Shown here: in pieces, positions 1 to 8,242 of the stretch
Layout: each line of letters begins with the position of its first letter
Position numbering within the stretch: the stretch's first letter is position 1
Assembly: GCA_964514385.1 (NCBI GenBank)
Contig: CAZEQJ010000005.1
Span: forward strand, 82,440-146,439
DNA length: 64,000 nt
Source of the DNA: CAZEQJ01 sp964514385
GTDB lineage: Bacteria; Bacteroidota; Bacteroidia; Cytophagales; Cyclobacteriaceae
Direction of reading: 5' to 3'
Made by a program: the position numbers and the translations under genes
The notes under the pieces: generated by a model
Database searches by the model: none
Seen by the model: only the letters and a program-made list of their open reading frames with translations
Told to the model about the DNA's origin: nothing

Positions 1-145
1 AGATGAAAAGGGAAGTATTGAATCCGGAAAGCTGGCAGACTTCACGGTGCTATCGCAGGATATCATGACGATAGAGGAAGACAGGATATTGGATACTGAA
101 GTGGAGATGACCATTGTTGGAGGAAAAATAGCGTATAGAAAATGA
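1..145 (+). CDS. C-terminal end of an amidohydrolase (partial)
   Basis: Only the last 47 codons lie in the window, read in frame from base 2 to a TGA at 143-145. The residues GSIESGKLADFTVL followed by a short loop and VGGKIAYRK match the C-terminal strand pair of metal-dependent amidohydrolases of the YtcJ type (Amidohydro_3), where the chain returns to the small composite beta-sandwich after the TIM barrel. The metal-binding and catalytic residues lie outside the window, so the substrate cannot be inferred. The stop overlaps the start of the next gene as ATGA, which suggests translational coupling and one transcript. The family call rests on this C-terminal signature alone. Confidence 0.7.
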   Translation, partial: DEKGSIESGKLADFTVLSQDIMTIEEDRILDTEVEMTIVGGKIAYRK

Positions 146-486
146 TCGTTTACGGAATCAAAAATTGCAATACAGTCAAAAAGGGACTGGACTGGCTGAA
201 GGCAAATGAACTGGAATTTGAATTTCACGATTACAAAGCCCGGGGCATATCGAAAGAAAAGCTGGAAAGCTGGTCAGCGCAGATAGGTTGGGAAAAGCTG
301 ATAAACAAGAAGGGCATGACCTTCCGGAAGCTGACGGATGAAGAAAAAAAGCAGACCGAAACGAAGGAAGGAGCACTGGCAATGCTGATGCAGAAAACCA
401 GCATGATCCGTCGACCCCTTATCGAGCGAGATGGCAAGGTGCTGGCACTAGGCTTTGACGAAGCCGAATATGCCGGTATGATCTGA
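142..486 (+). CDS. ArsC/Spx-family protein, YffB-like
   Basis: 114 residues, the usual length for the YffB/Spx/ArsC-like thioredoxin-fold family. The start MIVYGIKNCNTVKKGLDWL is the typical beta-alpha opening, with a single Cys at position 9 in KNC-TVKK where the ArsC redox or arsenate-binding Cys sits. The middle EKLINKKGMTFRKL and the later SMIRRPLIERDGKVLALGF carry the conserved cis-Pro region of the family. Unlike Spx there is no CxxC pair, and no arsenic-resistance genes are nearby, so arsenate reductase activity is doubtful; YffB members are proposed to be glutathione- or thiol-dependent reductases. It overlaps the upstream amidohydrolase by four bases and is probably cotranscribed with it. 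Confidence 0.85.
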   Translation: MIVYGIKNCNTVKKGLDWLKANELEFEFHDYKARGISKEKLESWSAQIGWEKLINKKGMTFRKLTDEEKKQTETKEGALAMLMQKTSMIRRPLIERDGKVLALGFDEAEYAGMI

Positions 487-679
487 AGTAATCAGGTGGA
501 TGGAGGAGGTGTGGTTTTGGCTTTTAAAGACACCTACGTGATCTGCTGCTGTATTAAAGATTTCCAGGCAGAATTCAGTTCAGCCTTTGGCTAACATACT
601 TAAAAAAATGGATTTACAGGAAAATATAGCTCTCTTGCCAGAATTGTCTATGGTCTTTTAATATAGCAGTTTAGTACAT
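487..679. other. Intergenic stretch without recognised features
   Basis: AT-rich sequence between the YffB-like gene and the 21-bp repeat region. I see no ORF longer than about 17 codons, no convincing hairpin-plus-T terminator and no clear TAnnTTTG promoter. It separates two convergent units, so a weak terminator might be expected, but none is evident. Confidence 0.5.
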
Positions 680-1051
680 TTATGCGACATATAGCGAAAA
701 GTGGCGATAGATGCATATAAATACTAACCCCTCCTCCTGACCACCTTCTCCCTCGTCTTCATCACCTACCGCCTCGTCCTGATCACCTTCCGCCTTGTCC
801 TGATCACCTTCCCGGCCGGCATCGCCGTCTTCCCGCCTGTCCTGATTAACTACCACCCCGTCCTGATTACCTTCCGCCTTGTCCTGGCTGTCTTCCGCCT
901 TGTCCTGGCTGCCTTCCCGATCGTCAGGAAGACCCTCCGTCTCATCTACATGACTTTCCGCCTTGTCATTATCATCTTCCCGACGGTCTGCATCCCCTTC
1001 CGCCCCGTCTGTACCACCATCCGCGTTGTCGGCATAAGGCAACTGCCTCAC
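680..1051 (-). CDS. Putative heptapeptide-repeat acidic protein (doubtful ORF)
   Basis: A 123-codon ORF opening with GTG at 1051. The start overlaps the TGA of the RmlD-like gene as GTGA, the same coupling geometry used elsewhere in this operon. Residues 8 to about 105 are heptads resembling DKAEGDQ, extremely acidic and hydrophilic. There is no signal peptide; the last 15 residues (LVFICIYRHFSLYVA) are unlike the rest and hydrophobic. Because 21 is a multiple of three, a repeat array stays open in frame by construction, so the ORF length is weak evidence of coding. In favour are the GTGA overlap and the absence of any frame-breaking indel across 14 units. No homologue is recognised. It may equally be a noncoding minisatellite at the end of the operon. 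Confidence 0.35.
   Translation of the reverse strand: MRQLPYADNADGGTDGAEGDADRREDDNDKAESHVDETEGLPDDREGSQDKAEDSQDKAEGNQDGVVVNQDRREDGDAGREGDQDKAEGDQDEAVGDEDEGEGGQEEGLVFICIYRHFSLYVA
735..1028. repeat. 14 tandem degenerate 21-bp repeats, strictly phased
   Basis: Counting in register from 735, fourteen 21-bp units follow each other without an insertion or deletion (735, 756, 777, 798, 819, 840, 861, 882, 903, 924, 945, 966, 987, 1008). The plus-strand consensus is close to TCCTGATYACCTTCCGCCTT plus G. The best conserved units are 777-797 and 861-902; units at 819 and 924 are the most diverged. The array begins about 20 bases past the stop of the RmlD-like gene. There are no unique spacers, so it is not a CRISPR array. 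On the minus strand the period equals seven codons (DKAEGDQ-like), see the overlapping ORF entry. Confidence 0.9.
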
Positions 1052-1953
1052 TGCGATATCTGACCGGCCAATATCGCAATCCCCTCCTTAAAACTATGGG
1101 GTGCATAACCCAGCTCTTTTCTGGCCCGGGAAATATCAAACCCCGTCTTAGGAGGACGCCTGGCAGGTTGTGAAAAAGTCGAACTGTCTGCCCTGGTAAT
1201 AAGCGAGCCGTTGAGATTGAAATAATCAACCGTTGCCATCGCCATATCATACGGGGTCAGCGCCTCATCCGGGCCGGATAGATTGTAAATACCGGTCGCC
1301 CCCTTCTCTGCTATCAGCAAACACCCTGAAGCCAGGTCTTCTGCCAGTGTGGGTGACCGGAACTGATCGTCCACAATCTTCAGTTCCTTACCCTCCTCCA
1401 GGCTCTTCTTCACCCAAAGTATGATATTCGACCGCGACATATTGGGTACGATACCGTATACCAGCACTGTTCGGGCTATCGCCCAGTCCAGACCACTATC
1501 CCGTACTACCTCCTCAGAGGCGAGTTTGCTTTCACCGTAAAAACTGATCGGGTTCGGGGTATCGTCTTCCTTGTACGGACCGGAGGTACCATCAAAAATA
1601 AAGTCCGTTGACAAATGTATAAAATGTGGCCGGATGTCCTCACAGGCATTTACCAGATACTCCACGACTTTCACATTCTGCAGCCAGCAGGCATCCCTGT
1701 CCTTTTCGCAGTCGTCAACCTGTGTCATGGCAGCACCATGAATGATCACATCCGGTTTTTCATTTGCTATCAATTCCCTCACTGCAGACTCACTGCTCAG
1801 GTCTGCGGATACGTAGTGAAGTGGCTTATCTGTCTCTATTCGGCATTCACCCCGGCCGGTGGCGCATAGCTCCCATTTTCCTTCGGCCAGCACCTTTTTT
1901 ACCAGCTTCTGGCCAAGCAATCCATTTGCGCCGGTAACCAATAGTTTTTTCAC
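1048..1953 (-). CDS. RmlD-like NAD(P)-dependent sugar reductase / SDR family protein
   Basis: 301 residues, the length of dTDP-4-dehydrorhamnose reductase (RmlD, PF04321). The N-terminal Rossmann motif is TGANGLLGQKL (residues 7-17). HGAAMTQVDDCEKD and the catalytic LSTDFIFDG plus YGESK (Tyr and Lys of the YxxxK pair) follow in the order typical of RmlD. The C-terminal half has the substrate-binding helix region ending in SFKEGIAIL. No other rml genes are nearby, so the true substrate may be another nucleotide sugar or an unrelated 4-keto compound. The start overlaps the stop of the cyclophilin gene upstream by four bases, in a run of coupled minus-strand genes. Family confident, substrate not. 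Confidence 0.8.
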   Translation of the reverse strand: MKKLLVTGANGLLGQKLVKKVLAEGKWELCATGRGECRIETDKPLHYVSADLSSESAVRELIANEKPDVIIHGAAMTQVDDCEKDRDACWLQNVKVVEYLVNACEDIRPHFIHLSTDFIFDGTSGPYKEDDTPNPISFYGESKLASEEVVRDSGLDWAIARTVLVYGIVPNMSRSNIILWVKKSLEEGKELKIVDDQFRSPTLAEDLASGCLLIAEKGATGIYNLSGPDEALTPYDMAMATVDYFNLNGSLITRADSSTFSQPARRPPKTGFDISRARKELGYAPHSFKEGIAILAGQISQ

Positions 1954-2810
1954 AGCGCTGTATTTCCTTCTTCGGTATATTCTACACCAAACTCCTTGCT
2001 GATTTTTCGCTTTTTCATCACCACCACTTCCATGGTCATGTGCACATCCTGCAACGGCTTATCGGCTCTGCCGGTCTGCACCGCAGCTATCGAATCGATC
2101 ACCGCCATGCCGTCTACCACACGACCGAAAACGGTGTAGTCTCCGTCAAGATGGGGCGATCCGCCGGTTTCCTTATAGGTCATTTTCACATCGGAAGGGT
2201 AGCTGGCATAGGCCGGGCTGCCAAACTCTTCGTCGATCAGTGACCATGAGTCCATAAACTTCGACTGTAATCCGGCCCTGTCCCCTGCTGACTGCAGCTG
2301 CATGATCTCCTCTTTCAGTTCCGCGTAAGCCTCCATCGCCAGCAGCTCCCGCATTTTCATGTTGTAGTAGTTAAACTTCTTATTTTCCGCCATTTGGGTA
2401 AGCTGTGTGGTATCAAAGGGTGTACCCTGCACTATATAAAACTGACAGGCACTCGACTTTTTTTTGGGATTCACCTGATCGCCCTGACGGGCTGCCGCGA
2501 GGGCACCCTTGGTATGAAAGAGGTCTGATCGTATTTCAGCAGGAAGGGTCCCGGTACAGGTGTTCGGCTCCACAAGGTTTAGGTCGCCCCCCTGTATCAT
2601 AAACCCTTTTATGACTCTGTGGAATATCGTGGAATCGTAACTACCCTCAGATGCAAGCTTCAGAAAATTTTGCTTGTGCTGCGGTGTCTGATCATATAAC
2701 ATCACCGTCATATCGCCATAGGGTGTATGGATCACCACCAGCGAGTCGGATTTTTCATCACATTGCGTCATCATAAGTAGTATAAATATGGAAACAACTA
2801 TTTTTTTCAT
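1950..2810 (-). CDS. Peptidyl-prolyl cis-trans isomerase, cyclophilin type, lipoprotein
   Basis: 286 residues. The start MKKIVVSIFILLMMTQC is a lipoprotein signal with Cys17, so the protein should be anchored in the periplasm. The cyclophilin core opens with TPYGDMTVMLYDQTP and holds the active-site segment FHRVIKGFMIQGGD (catalytic Arg, plus FxxQGGD). ACQFYIVQG follows. A helical, charged insert of roughly 80 residues (KKFNYYNMKMRELLAMEAYAELK onward, abbreviated) splits the fold before DGDYTVFGRVVDGM, a layout common in Bacteroidota cyclophilins. It assists folding of exported proteins by proline isomerisation. Coupled by ATGA to both the upstream hemC and the downstream reductase gene. Confidence 0.85.
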   Translation of the reverse strand: MKKIVVSIFILLMMTQCDEKSDSLVVIHTPYGDMTVMLYDQTPQHKQNFLKLASEGSYDSTIFHRVIKGFMIQGGDLNLVEPNTCTGTLPAEIRSDLFHTKGALAAARQGDQVNPKKKSSACQFYIVQGTPFDTTQLTQMAENKKFNYYNMKMRELLAMEAYAELKEEIMQLQSAGDRAGLQSKFMDSWSLIDEEFGSPAYASYPSDVKMTYKETGGSPHLDGDYTVFGRVVDGMAVIDSIAAVQTGRADKPLQDVHMTMEVVVMKKRKISKEFGVEYTEEGNTAL

Positions 2811-3709
2811 TTCTCCTGTTTTATTTTATCCAAAATTTCTTTTCCTCCTGCTGCCAATATCTCATCAGCGAAAGCCACCATACTTTTTATATCAAAAATA
2901 TCACGGGTACGCTGTATCATAAAGCCTGTATCCGGATCTATTACTCCTCCTATCGCCTTTACCGGACATTCATCATGGCAATGGATGAATGCCGGCAGTC
3001 CACAGCCTCCCTCAAGCCGGTGGAAGAATGCCCGCTCCAGGTCCAGCCAGTATTTTGCCTCGGCATGGTTTATCGACGTAAATACTGCCTTCTGAATTTC
3101 TTTGTCAAGAGATTCGTGTGTTTCGACCGCAATTATTCCCTGACCGGCAACAGGGGTCATATTATGGACGGTAAATTTGTGGATGACATGCTTATGAAAA
3201 TCCATGCGCTTCACGCCTGCATAGGCCAGCATCAAGGCATCGCATACGCCCTCTTCAAGCTTTTTCATGCGTGTCTGCAGATTGCCGCGCACCACTACTG
3301 TCTTTTTATCCGGATAAAAATGTTTGAGCATAGCCGTCCTGCGGACCGACGCAGTGCCAATGACCTTTACTTCCTGAATCGATTTCTTTTTCAGGCTTAC
3401 CAGCACATCATGGCTTTCTTCACGCGGAGATACAGCCAGTATTTCAAACCCTTCGGGCAGACTGGACGGCAGGTCTTTGGCACTATGAACGGCAATATGA
3501 ACCTCCCCGCTGGCCAGCATATCTTCCAGCTCCTGCGTAAAAGCGCCTTTTGCCCCGATCTCGGCAATAGATGTCTGCAGCTGCTTGTCGCCTATCGAGT
3601 CCATGGTCACAAACTCCACCTCATGGCCGTGCTTTTGTAACTGCTCTGCTACCCAGCGGCTCTGCCACATGGCCAGCTCACTCTTCCTGGTACCAATCTT
3701 AATGCGCAT
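2807..3709 (-). CDS. hemC: Porphobilinogen deaminase (hydroxymethylbilane synthase)
   Basis: 300 residues, typical HemC length. It polymerises four porphobilinogens to hydroxymethylbilane in tetrapyrrole synthesis. Family landmarks in order: IGTRKSELAMWQ at the N terminus, GAKGAFTQELE, HSAKDLPSSLPEG, the Arg-rich GTASVRR and VRGNLQTRMKKL, and the LEGGCGLPAF loop whose Cys carries the dipyrromethane cofactor. All key residues are present. The gene starts one base inside the stop of holB (TGATG) and overlaps the cyclophilin gene by ATGA. No other hem genes lie in the window, so this is a dispersed pathway gene carried in a mixed operon. Confidence 0.95.
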   Translation of the reverse strand: MRIKIGTRKSELAMWQSRWVAEQLQKHGHEVEFVTMDSIGDKQLQTSIAEIGAKGAFTQELEDMLASGEVHIAVHSAKDLPSSLPEGFEILAVSPREESHDVLVSLKKKSIQEVKVIGTASVRRTAMLKHFYPDKKTVVVRGNLQTRMKKLEEGVCDALMLAYAGVKRMDFHKHVIHKFTVHNMTPVAGQGIIAVETHESLDKEIQKAVFTSINHAEAKYWLDLERAFFHRLEGGCGLPAFIHCHDECPVKAIGGVIDPDTGFMIQRTRDIFDIKSMVAFADEILAAGGKEILDKIKQEK

Positions 3710-4830
3710 CAGCTGTTAAATTTTTTAGATATGGATAAAGAAAGGGTTGTCATCATAACTTTAGGATTGGCATTTCTTTCGATGTGATAAATTGCCTCAT
3801 TCAGCATTTGCTGTACATCTTCTATAAAAGCCAGGGAAAGTGTCGAGGCAAACTTCCCAACCCATTCAACGCGTTCCTTCGGGAAATGATGCACTTTCTC
3901 TCCTTTATGCAGGGCGATGATGCTTTCCCGGAATACGGCAAGGCCATACACAAGTACGGATTTCTGCATTACCCTCGAATAGCGCTGAAACTCCTCACTG
4001 AATTGAATAAGGCCTTCGATGTCACGCTTGAAGCAAAGGACCATCCATCGTCGGAAAATATCATGTGTCTGGTCGTCAGTTTCATCCAGCATCATCAAAG
4101 CACGGGATATGCTACCCTCACTTAGTGATGCGACCTCCAGCGCCTTGGCCTGCTCCACTCCTTTATTTTGAAGATAAGAGGCCACATTGTCAGGATGGAA
4201 AGCAGGTACGCTTATGATCTGAGTGCGGCTGGTAATGGTAGCCAGCAACCGGTCGCTGTCATTTGTTACCAGTATAAATATGGTACGCTCCGGCGGCTCC
4301 TCGAGAATTTTCAGGATACCGTTAGAAGTGGAGGGGTGCATATATTCAGGCAGCCAAATGGTCATGGTCTTGTATTTGCCTGAAAAGGAAGTAACTGAAA
4401 GTGCACGCACAATAGCATAGTTTTCTTCCCTTGCGATATTCATTTCCTTGTTTTCAAAACCTGCAAAAGAAGCCCAGTCAGCCGGTGCACCATAAGGATT
4501 GCCAGCCAGCCACTCGCGCCATTCAGGAAGAAAGGCCTGACTTACAGCCTCCTTGCCGGTGGTTTTTTTGGTGTTGGAGACGGGAAATATAAAGTGATGA
4601 TCAGGGTGTACAAGCTTGGAAGCCTGCGAGCAGGCAGGGCAAGTGCCGCATGCATCCCCGTTCTGACGGTTGCCGCAGGTAAGGTATTGCTGAAAGGCCA
4701 ATGTCAGCGCGAGGTGGCCATAGCCCTCTTTTCCATTAAAAAGCAGCGCATGAGGAATATTTTCCCTGTCCGTAAGGTCGGTTAATGTGCTTTTGATATT
4801 ATCCAGCCCCGGAATGTCCGAAAACCTCAT
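3709..4830 (-). CDS. holB: DNA polymerase III subunit delta'
   Basis: 373 residues from the ATG at 4830. The frame stays open upstream to 5202, but that stretch lies antisense-overlapped within the GlmU-like gene and lacks family similarity; the MRFSDIPG start also gives an ATGA overlap with the upstream stop. Features of the clamp-loader fold: a degenerate P-loop GKEGYGHLA near residue 38, four cysteines of the zinc module (CGNRQNGDACGTCPAC), LEEPPERTIFILVTN, and TSRTQ where most delta' or gamma subunits have SRC. The C-terminal third is the helical collar domain. As part of the clamp loader it helps place the sliding clamp on DNA. Confidence 0.9.
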   Translation of the reverse strand: MRFSDIPGLDNIKSTLTDLTDRENIPHALLFNGKEGYGHLALTLAFQQYLTCGNRQNGDACGTCPACSQASKLVHPDHHFIFPVSNTKKTTGKEAVSQAFLPEWREWLAGNPYGAPADWASFAGFENKEMNIAREENYAIVRALSVTSFSGKYKTMTIWLPEYMHPSTSNGILKILEEPPERTIFILVTNDSDRLLATITSRTQIISVPAFHPDNVASYLQNKGVEQAKALEVASLSEGSISRALMMLDETDDQTHDIFRRWMVLCFKRDIEGLIQFSEEFQRYSRVMQKSVLVYGLAVFRESIIALHKGEKVHHFPKERVEWVGKFASTLSLAFIEDVQQMLNEAIYHIERNANPKVMMTTLSLSISKKFNS

Positions 4831-5993
4831 AGTGTATTGTAAATATGTTGATACATCCTGATGAGCGCCGGGGTGAGGTCTGCATGGCGACGAGACATCG
4901 TCCTTTCCGCTATCAGCAGAAATTTTTGCCAGTCCATTGAGGCCGGCCCCCCTTCTCCCCACGCAAAGGAGGGTATGAACTTGGGTGGAAACCCGGATCC
5001 GAAAATATTGGATCCTACACCGATCGATGTCCCGCTGTTGAGCATGGTGTTGATGGATGTCTTGACGTGGTCGCCCATAACTGTGCCGCAAAATTGTAAA
5101 CTGGTATCTTCCATCTTTTGTGTGGCATAGGAGTAGAGGCTGATATCCCCATACGTATTTTTTAAATTGGATGTATTGGTATCTGCCCCGAGGTTGCACC
5201 ACGCACCAATTACCGTATTGCCGATAAACCCATCATGTCCTTTGTTGCTGTAGCCCCAAATCACGCTGTTACTGACTTCACCACCCACCTTTACGTACGG
5301 GCCGATGGTAGAGTCACCGCGTATTTTTGCACCCATATTTACCACGGCATGCTTCCCGGCAGCAAACGGACCTCTGATGATAGCCCCTTCCTGTATTTCA
5401 GTGTAGTCATCCAGTATGACAGGACCGTTTTCGGCATTTATGATAGCTGCACGCATTTTTACTCCCTTGCCGAGGTATACATGCGCAGGCTCAATGATGG
5501 TGTTGCCAAGCTGGTCTTCTTCACTCAGGTGGTCAAAATCACCCAGTGATACATCAAAACGGATCTGATCGCCATTCCATTGATAGATCTTCCACGGGCG
5601 GTCACATAGCTGATATTCATCTGAAAAATGGATGAAATTCACATTAGACAGCTCTCTCAGCTCCTGCAGGCTAAGCTTTGAAGCTGAACGAAAGGCCAGT
5701 AAGCCGTCATCACTCATCAGAGCCTGTTCATACTGCAGGCTTTTTAGCTGATGTGCCATGCCTAAGCCCGGGAGCAGCGAGGATCGTACATATAGGTTAT
5801 CATCTGAGTAGTCCGGTGGGAAAAGCTCGGACAGGTAATCCTCACATAAATAACTGCACGGCACGCCGAGCACACGTGCCCATTTTTCATCAATGGTGTA
5901 ATGCCCTACCCTCAGGTTGGCAACGGGCCGGGTAAGGGTAAGTGGTAATTGGTGCTGCCAATCATCAAAATGATCAAAGAGTATGATCGTCAT
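4827..5993 (-). CDS. GlmU-like sugar nucleotidyltransferase/acetyltransferase (Bacteroidota type)
   Basis: 388 residues. The N-terminal part (LFDHFDDWQHQLPLTLTRPVA) resembles the alternative GlmU of Bacteroidota (TIGR03991-type), which lacks the standard nucleotidyltransferase opening. The C-terminal half is a left-handed beta-helix of hexapeptide turns (VILDDYTEIQEGAIIRGP, abbreviated; VIWGYSNKGHDGFIGNTVIG), as in acyltransferases. The expected role is making UDP-GlcNAc from glucosamine-1-phosphate for peptidoglycan and surface glycans; glmS, two steps earlier in the pathway, is at 28 kb. It heads the coupled minus run to hemC and beyond. Whether both GlmU activities are present cannot be judged by eye. 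Confidence 0.8.
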   Translation of the reverse strand: MTIILFDHFDDWQHQLPLTLTRPVANLRVGHYTIDEKWARVLGVPCSYLCEDYLSELFPPDYSDDNLYVRSSLLPGLGMAHQLKSLQYEQALMSDDGLLAFRSASKLSLQELRELSNVNFIHFSDEYQLCDRPWKIYQWNGDQIRFDVSLGDFDHLSEEDQLGNTIIEPAHVYLGKGVKMRAAIINAENGPVILDDYTEIQEGAIIRGPFAAGKHAVVNMGAKIRGDSTIGPYVKVGGEVSNSVIWGYSNKGHDGFIGNTVIGAWCNLGADTNTSNLKNTYGDISLYSYATQKMEDTSLQFCGTVMGDHVKTSINTMLNSGTSIGVGSNIFGSGFPPKFIPSFAWGEGGPASMDWQKFLLIAERTMSRRHADLTPALIRMYQHIYNTL

Positions 5994-6004
5994 GGCCTAA
6001 AATT

Positions 6005-6034
6005 AAAAAAGTCTCCCGAGGTAGGAGACTTTTG
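6005..6034 (-). terminator. Rho-independent terminator after rpmE
   Basis: Stem AAAAGTCTCC (6007-6016) pairs with GGAGACTTTT (6024-6033) around a seven-base loop. Read on the minus strand the hairpin is followed by a run of T, as expected for termination of the rpmE transcript before the GlmU-like operon begins. Confidence 0.8.
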
Positions 6035-6051
6035 TATGAAGTTCTTTCGGA

Positions 6052-6300
6052 TTATTTCTTTTTCGCGTATTTCTGCTTGAATTTCTCTACACGACCTGCC
6101 GTATCAAGGAAGATCTTCTTACCGGTGTAGAAAGGATGTGAAGCTGAGCTTACTTCAAGCTTTATCAACGGGTATTCCTTACCATCTTTCCACTTGATGG
6201 TTTCACTCGATGACATGGTAGAACGCGTCATGAATGAAAAATCACTTGACATGTCCTGGAAAATTACTTCTTTGTACTCGGGATGTATATCTTTTTTCAT
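6052..6300 (-). CDS. rpmE2: 50S ribosomal protein L31 type B
   Basis: 82 residues from the ATG at 6300; the open frame continues ten codons upstream but MKKDIHPEYKEVIFQD is the normal family start. SSASHPFYTGKKIF and the C-terminal GRVEKFKQKYAKK are diagnostic. There is no cysteine, so this is the zinc-free form of L31. A GGAG-like sequence lies a few bases upstream of the ATG. It is monocistronic, with a good promoter at 6328-6358 and a terminator at 6005-6034. Confidence 0.95.
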   Translation of the reverse strand: MKKDIHPEYKEVIFQDMSSDFSFMTRSTMSSSETIKWKDGKEYPLIKLEVSSASHPFYTGKKIFLDTAGRVEKFKQKYAKKK

Positions 6301-6327
6301 TTTCTGCTCCTGTTTCGAAAAGGACTG

Positions 6328-6358
6328 CAAATGTACACACTATCCTGAGCTTTAGCAA
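6328..6358 (-). promoter_or_regulatory. Bacteroidota-type promoter of rpmE
   Basis: On the minus strand, TTG at 6358-6356 is followed by 20 bases and TACATTTG at 6335-6328, matching the -33 TTG / -7 TAnnTTTG consensus of the Bacteroidota housekeeping sigma factor. It lies 28 bases before the rpmE start. Confidence 0.8.
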
Positions 6359-6463
6359 CCTGGGCAATAAAATTAATTTAAATTTTCGCCTTTTTATACA
6401 GGCATGTGACGTATTGGTCGAAAATTGGGTTAGAGGATGAGATAAATATTATTAATTAGCGAA

Positions 6464-8110
6464 GTGAAACATCTATTTTCTGCGCTTTTCTTCATATCGT
6501 ATGCGACACTGGCACAGAGTGCTTTCGTTCCGCTGAATGATTATTACTATCATCAGATTGACAGGCTTGAAATAAAAAACGGGGCGTTCAGCCAGCATTT
6601 CAACAGTACATTGAAGCCATTGCAGCGTAAAAACATCGGGCTGTTCCTCAACGAACTGAACGCTGAAGACCATACAGGTGAGCTCGAATACCTTAGGGCC
6701 GACAACCGGGATTGGGTTGATGATACTGCAAGCCTTGCTCCCGGCGTTTTTAACCTTTTTTATCAGAACAGACCGGATTTTTATTATGTCAATACACCCG
6801 GTTTTCAGCTTCACCTCAACCCGGGACTGCACCTCGCCTATGGCGACGAACGTCAGGGGGGCCTCCGACCTATCATCAATACCCGCGCAGCGGAAATACA
6901 TGGACAAATTGATGACAAAATCGGGTTTTACTCTTATATAGGTGAAAATCAGGCACTCTTCCCGGGATATGTGCGCGATTTCACTTCAGCCTACGATGCC
7001 GTGCCGCATGAAGGGTTCTGGAAGACCTTCCGCTCCGCCGACAGCGTGGATTTTTTCCATGTTCGTGGCTATGTATCTTTTAATGCAAGCAAACATATTA
7101 ATGTGCAGGCAGGCTACGACCGTCTGTTTCTTGGCGATGGCATTCGCTCTATGCTGATCAGTGACTTCACCAGCAATTATATGTTTGGCAAAATCGATAC
7201 CCGCGTCTGGAAGCTCAACTATGTGAACATCTTCACTCTGATGAAGCCAGATTCACCATCACCGTTGTCCGATGTGCCCAATAAATATATGGCAATGCAT
7301 TATCTGAGCATCAACCTGTTGAAAAATCTGCGTATCGGCCTTTTTGAATCGATTGTATTCGGGACAGATGGCTTCTATTTGCCATACCTGAATCCTATTA
7401 TTTTTTATCGTGCCGTAGAGCATCAGAATGGCAGCCGTGACAATGCCCTGGTTGGAGCTGATTTCCGGTGGGACTTCCTGTCCCGGTTTTCACTCTACGG
7501 ACAGTTTGTGCTGGATGAATTTTTACTTTCTAACCTGAGAGAACGAAACGGATGGTGGGCCAATAAATATGGCGGACAGCTGGGCCTTAAATATATCGAC
7601 GCCTTTGGCATCCCTACCCTGGATTTGCAGGCCGAAGCTAATTTCGCAAGACCTTATTTATATGCCCATACCTTTTTTACCGGGCAAAATGAGCTGATCA
7701 CAAGCTACACACACTACAATCAGCCGCTGGCGCATCCGCTGGGTGCTAATTTCAGGGAAATGGTATACGCCCTTCGCTATCGCCCCTTCAGAAACCTAAC
7801 CCTCGACGCACGCCTGATCATGGCAGCATATGGCAGCGATACCACCGGCGTCAACTGGGGGAAGGAAGTGCTGAAAGATTATTCCGAAGGCAGACCCCGT
7901 GAGTTTGGCAATTTTACCACACAGGGCATCTTTACATCCCTGATGTACAGTGATGTCACCCTCACATTCATGCCGTTTCATAATGTATTCCTTGACCTGA
8001 CTTATGTACGAAGGAGGGAATCATTTGAAAATACCCTCAATGATCGCCATACAGATTTTATTGAACTGGCCCTGCGGTATAATCTGGCCCGTCGCCGGAA
8101 TGAATTCTGA
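6464..8110 (+). CDS. Outer-membrane beta-barrel protein, Wzi/RemB-like
   Basis: 548 residues with a GTG start followed by a cleavable signal peptide (MKHLFSALFFISYATLAQS). The rest alternates aromatic and polar residues in amphipathic strands, with Asn/Tyr/Phe-rich turns such as GYDRLFLGDGIRSM and LNPGLHLAYGD, and ends in ALRYNLARRRNEF, all typical of a large outer-membrane barrel. The layout resembles the capsule-assembly Wzi family and the RemB proteins of gliding Bacteroidota. No capsule or gliding genes are next to it. An ATG is not available near the signal peptide, so GTG is preferred. Barrel nature is fairly sure, function is not. Confidence 0.6.
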   Translation: MKHLFSALFFISYATLAQSAFVPLNDYYYHQIDRLEIKNGAFSQHFNSTLKPLQRKNIGLFLNELNAEDHTGELEYLRADNRDWVDDTASLAPGVFNLFYQNRPDFYYVNTPGFQLHLNPGLHLAYGDERQGGLRPIINTRAAEIHGQIDDKIGFYSYIGENQALFPGYVRDFTSAYDAVPHEGFWKTFRSADSVDFFHVRGYVSFNASKHINVQAGYDRLFLGDGIRSMLISDFTSNYMFGKIDTRVWKLNYVNIFTLMKPDSPSPLSDVPNKYMAMHYLSINLLKNLRIGLFESIVFGTDGFYLPYLNPIIFYRAVEHQNGSRDNALVGADFRWDFLSRFSLYGQFVLDEFLLSNLRERNGWWANKYGGQLGLKYIDAFGIPTLDLQAEANFARPYLYAHTFFTGQNELITSYTHYNQPLAHPLGANFREMVYALRYRPFRNLTLDARLIMAAYGSDTTGVNWGKEVLKDYSEGRPREFGNFTTQGIFTSLMYSDVTLTFMPFHNVFLDLTYVRRRESFENTLNDRHTDFIELALRYNLARRRNEF

Positions 8111-8182
8111 CGACTTTTAAACTATTGTGACGTATTTGTTGTCTTATTTAATCTAACGTGCTGGATATTCAATGTTTTAATA

Positions 8183-8190
8183 TATCTTTG
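8183..8190 (+). promoter_or_regulatory. -7 element upstream of rpsP
   Basis: TATCTTTG matches TAnnTTTG and is followed by GCACC, as is common at Bacteroidota start sites. At the expected -33 position (about 8160) there is no TTG, so the upstream element is weak. It lies 52 bases before the rpsP ATG. Confidence 0.5.
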
Positions 8191-8242
8191 CACCCTGTTT
8201 TACAATTTGGACGAGTTCCAAGACAAAAACTTTAGTAAACAC

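Noticed and set aside
142..486. Arsenate reductase arsC
   Set aside because: It has the YffB/Spx-type sequence, and no ars genes surround it.
735..1028. CRISPR array
   Set aside because: The 21-bp units follow each other directly with no unique spacers, and no cas genes are present.
972..1250. 92-codon minus-strand frame overlapping the end of the RmlD-like gene
   Set aside because: It is a frame-shadow of the RmlD-like gene and the repeat array, without family features.
2975..3640. 221-codon open frame antisense to hemC
   Set aside because: hemC on the other strand is complete with all active-site motifs; the antisense frame shows no family, no signal and poor composition.
4831..5202. N-terminal extension of holB
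   Set aside because: The extension lies inside the GlmU-like gene and does not resemble delta'; the ATG at 4830 gives a normal start and an ATGA overlap.
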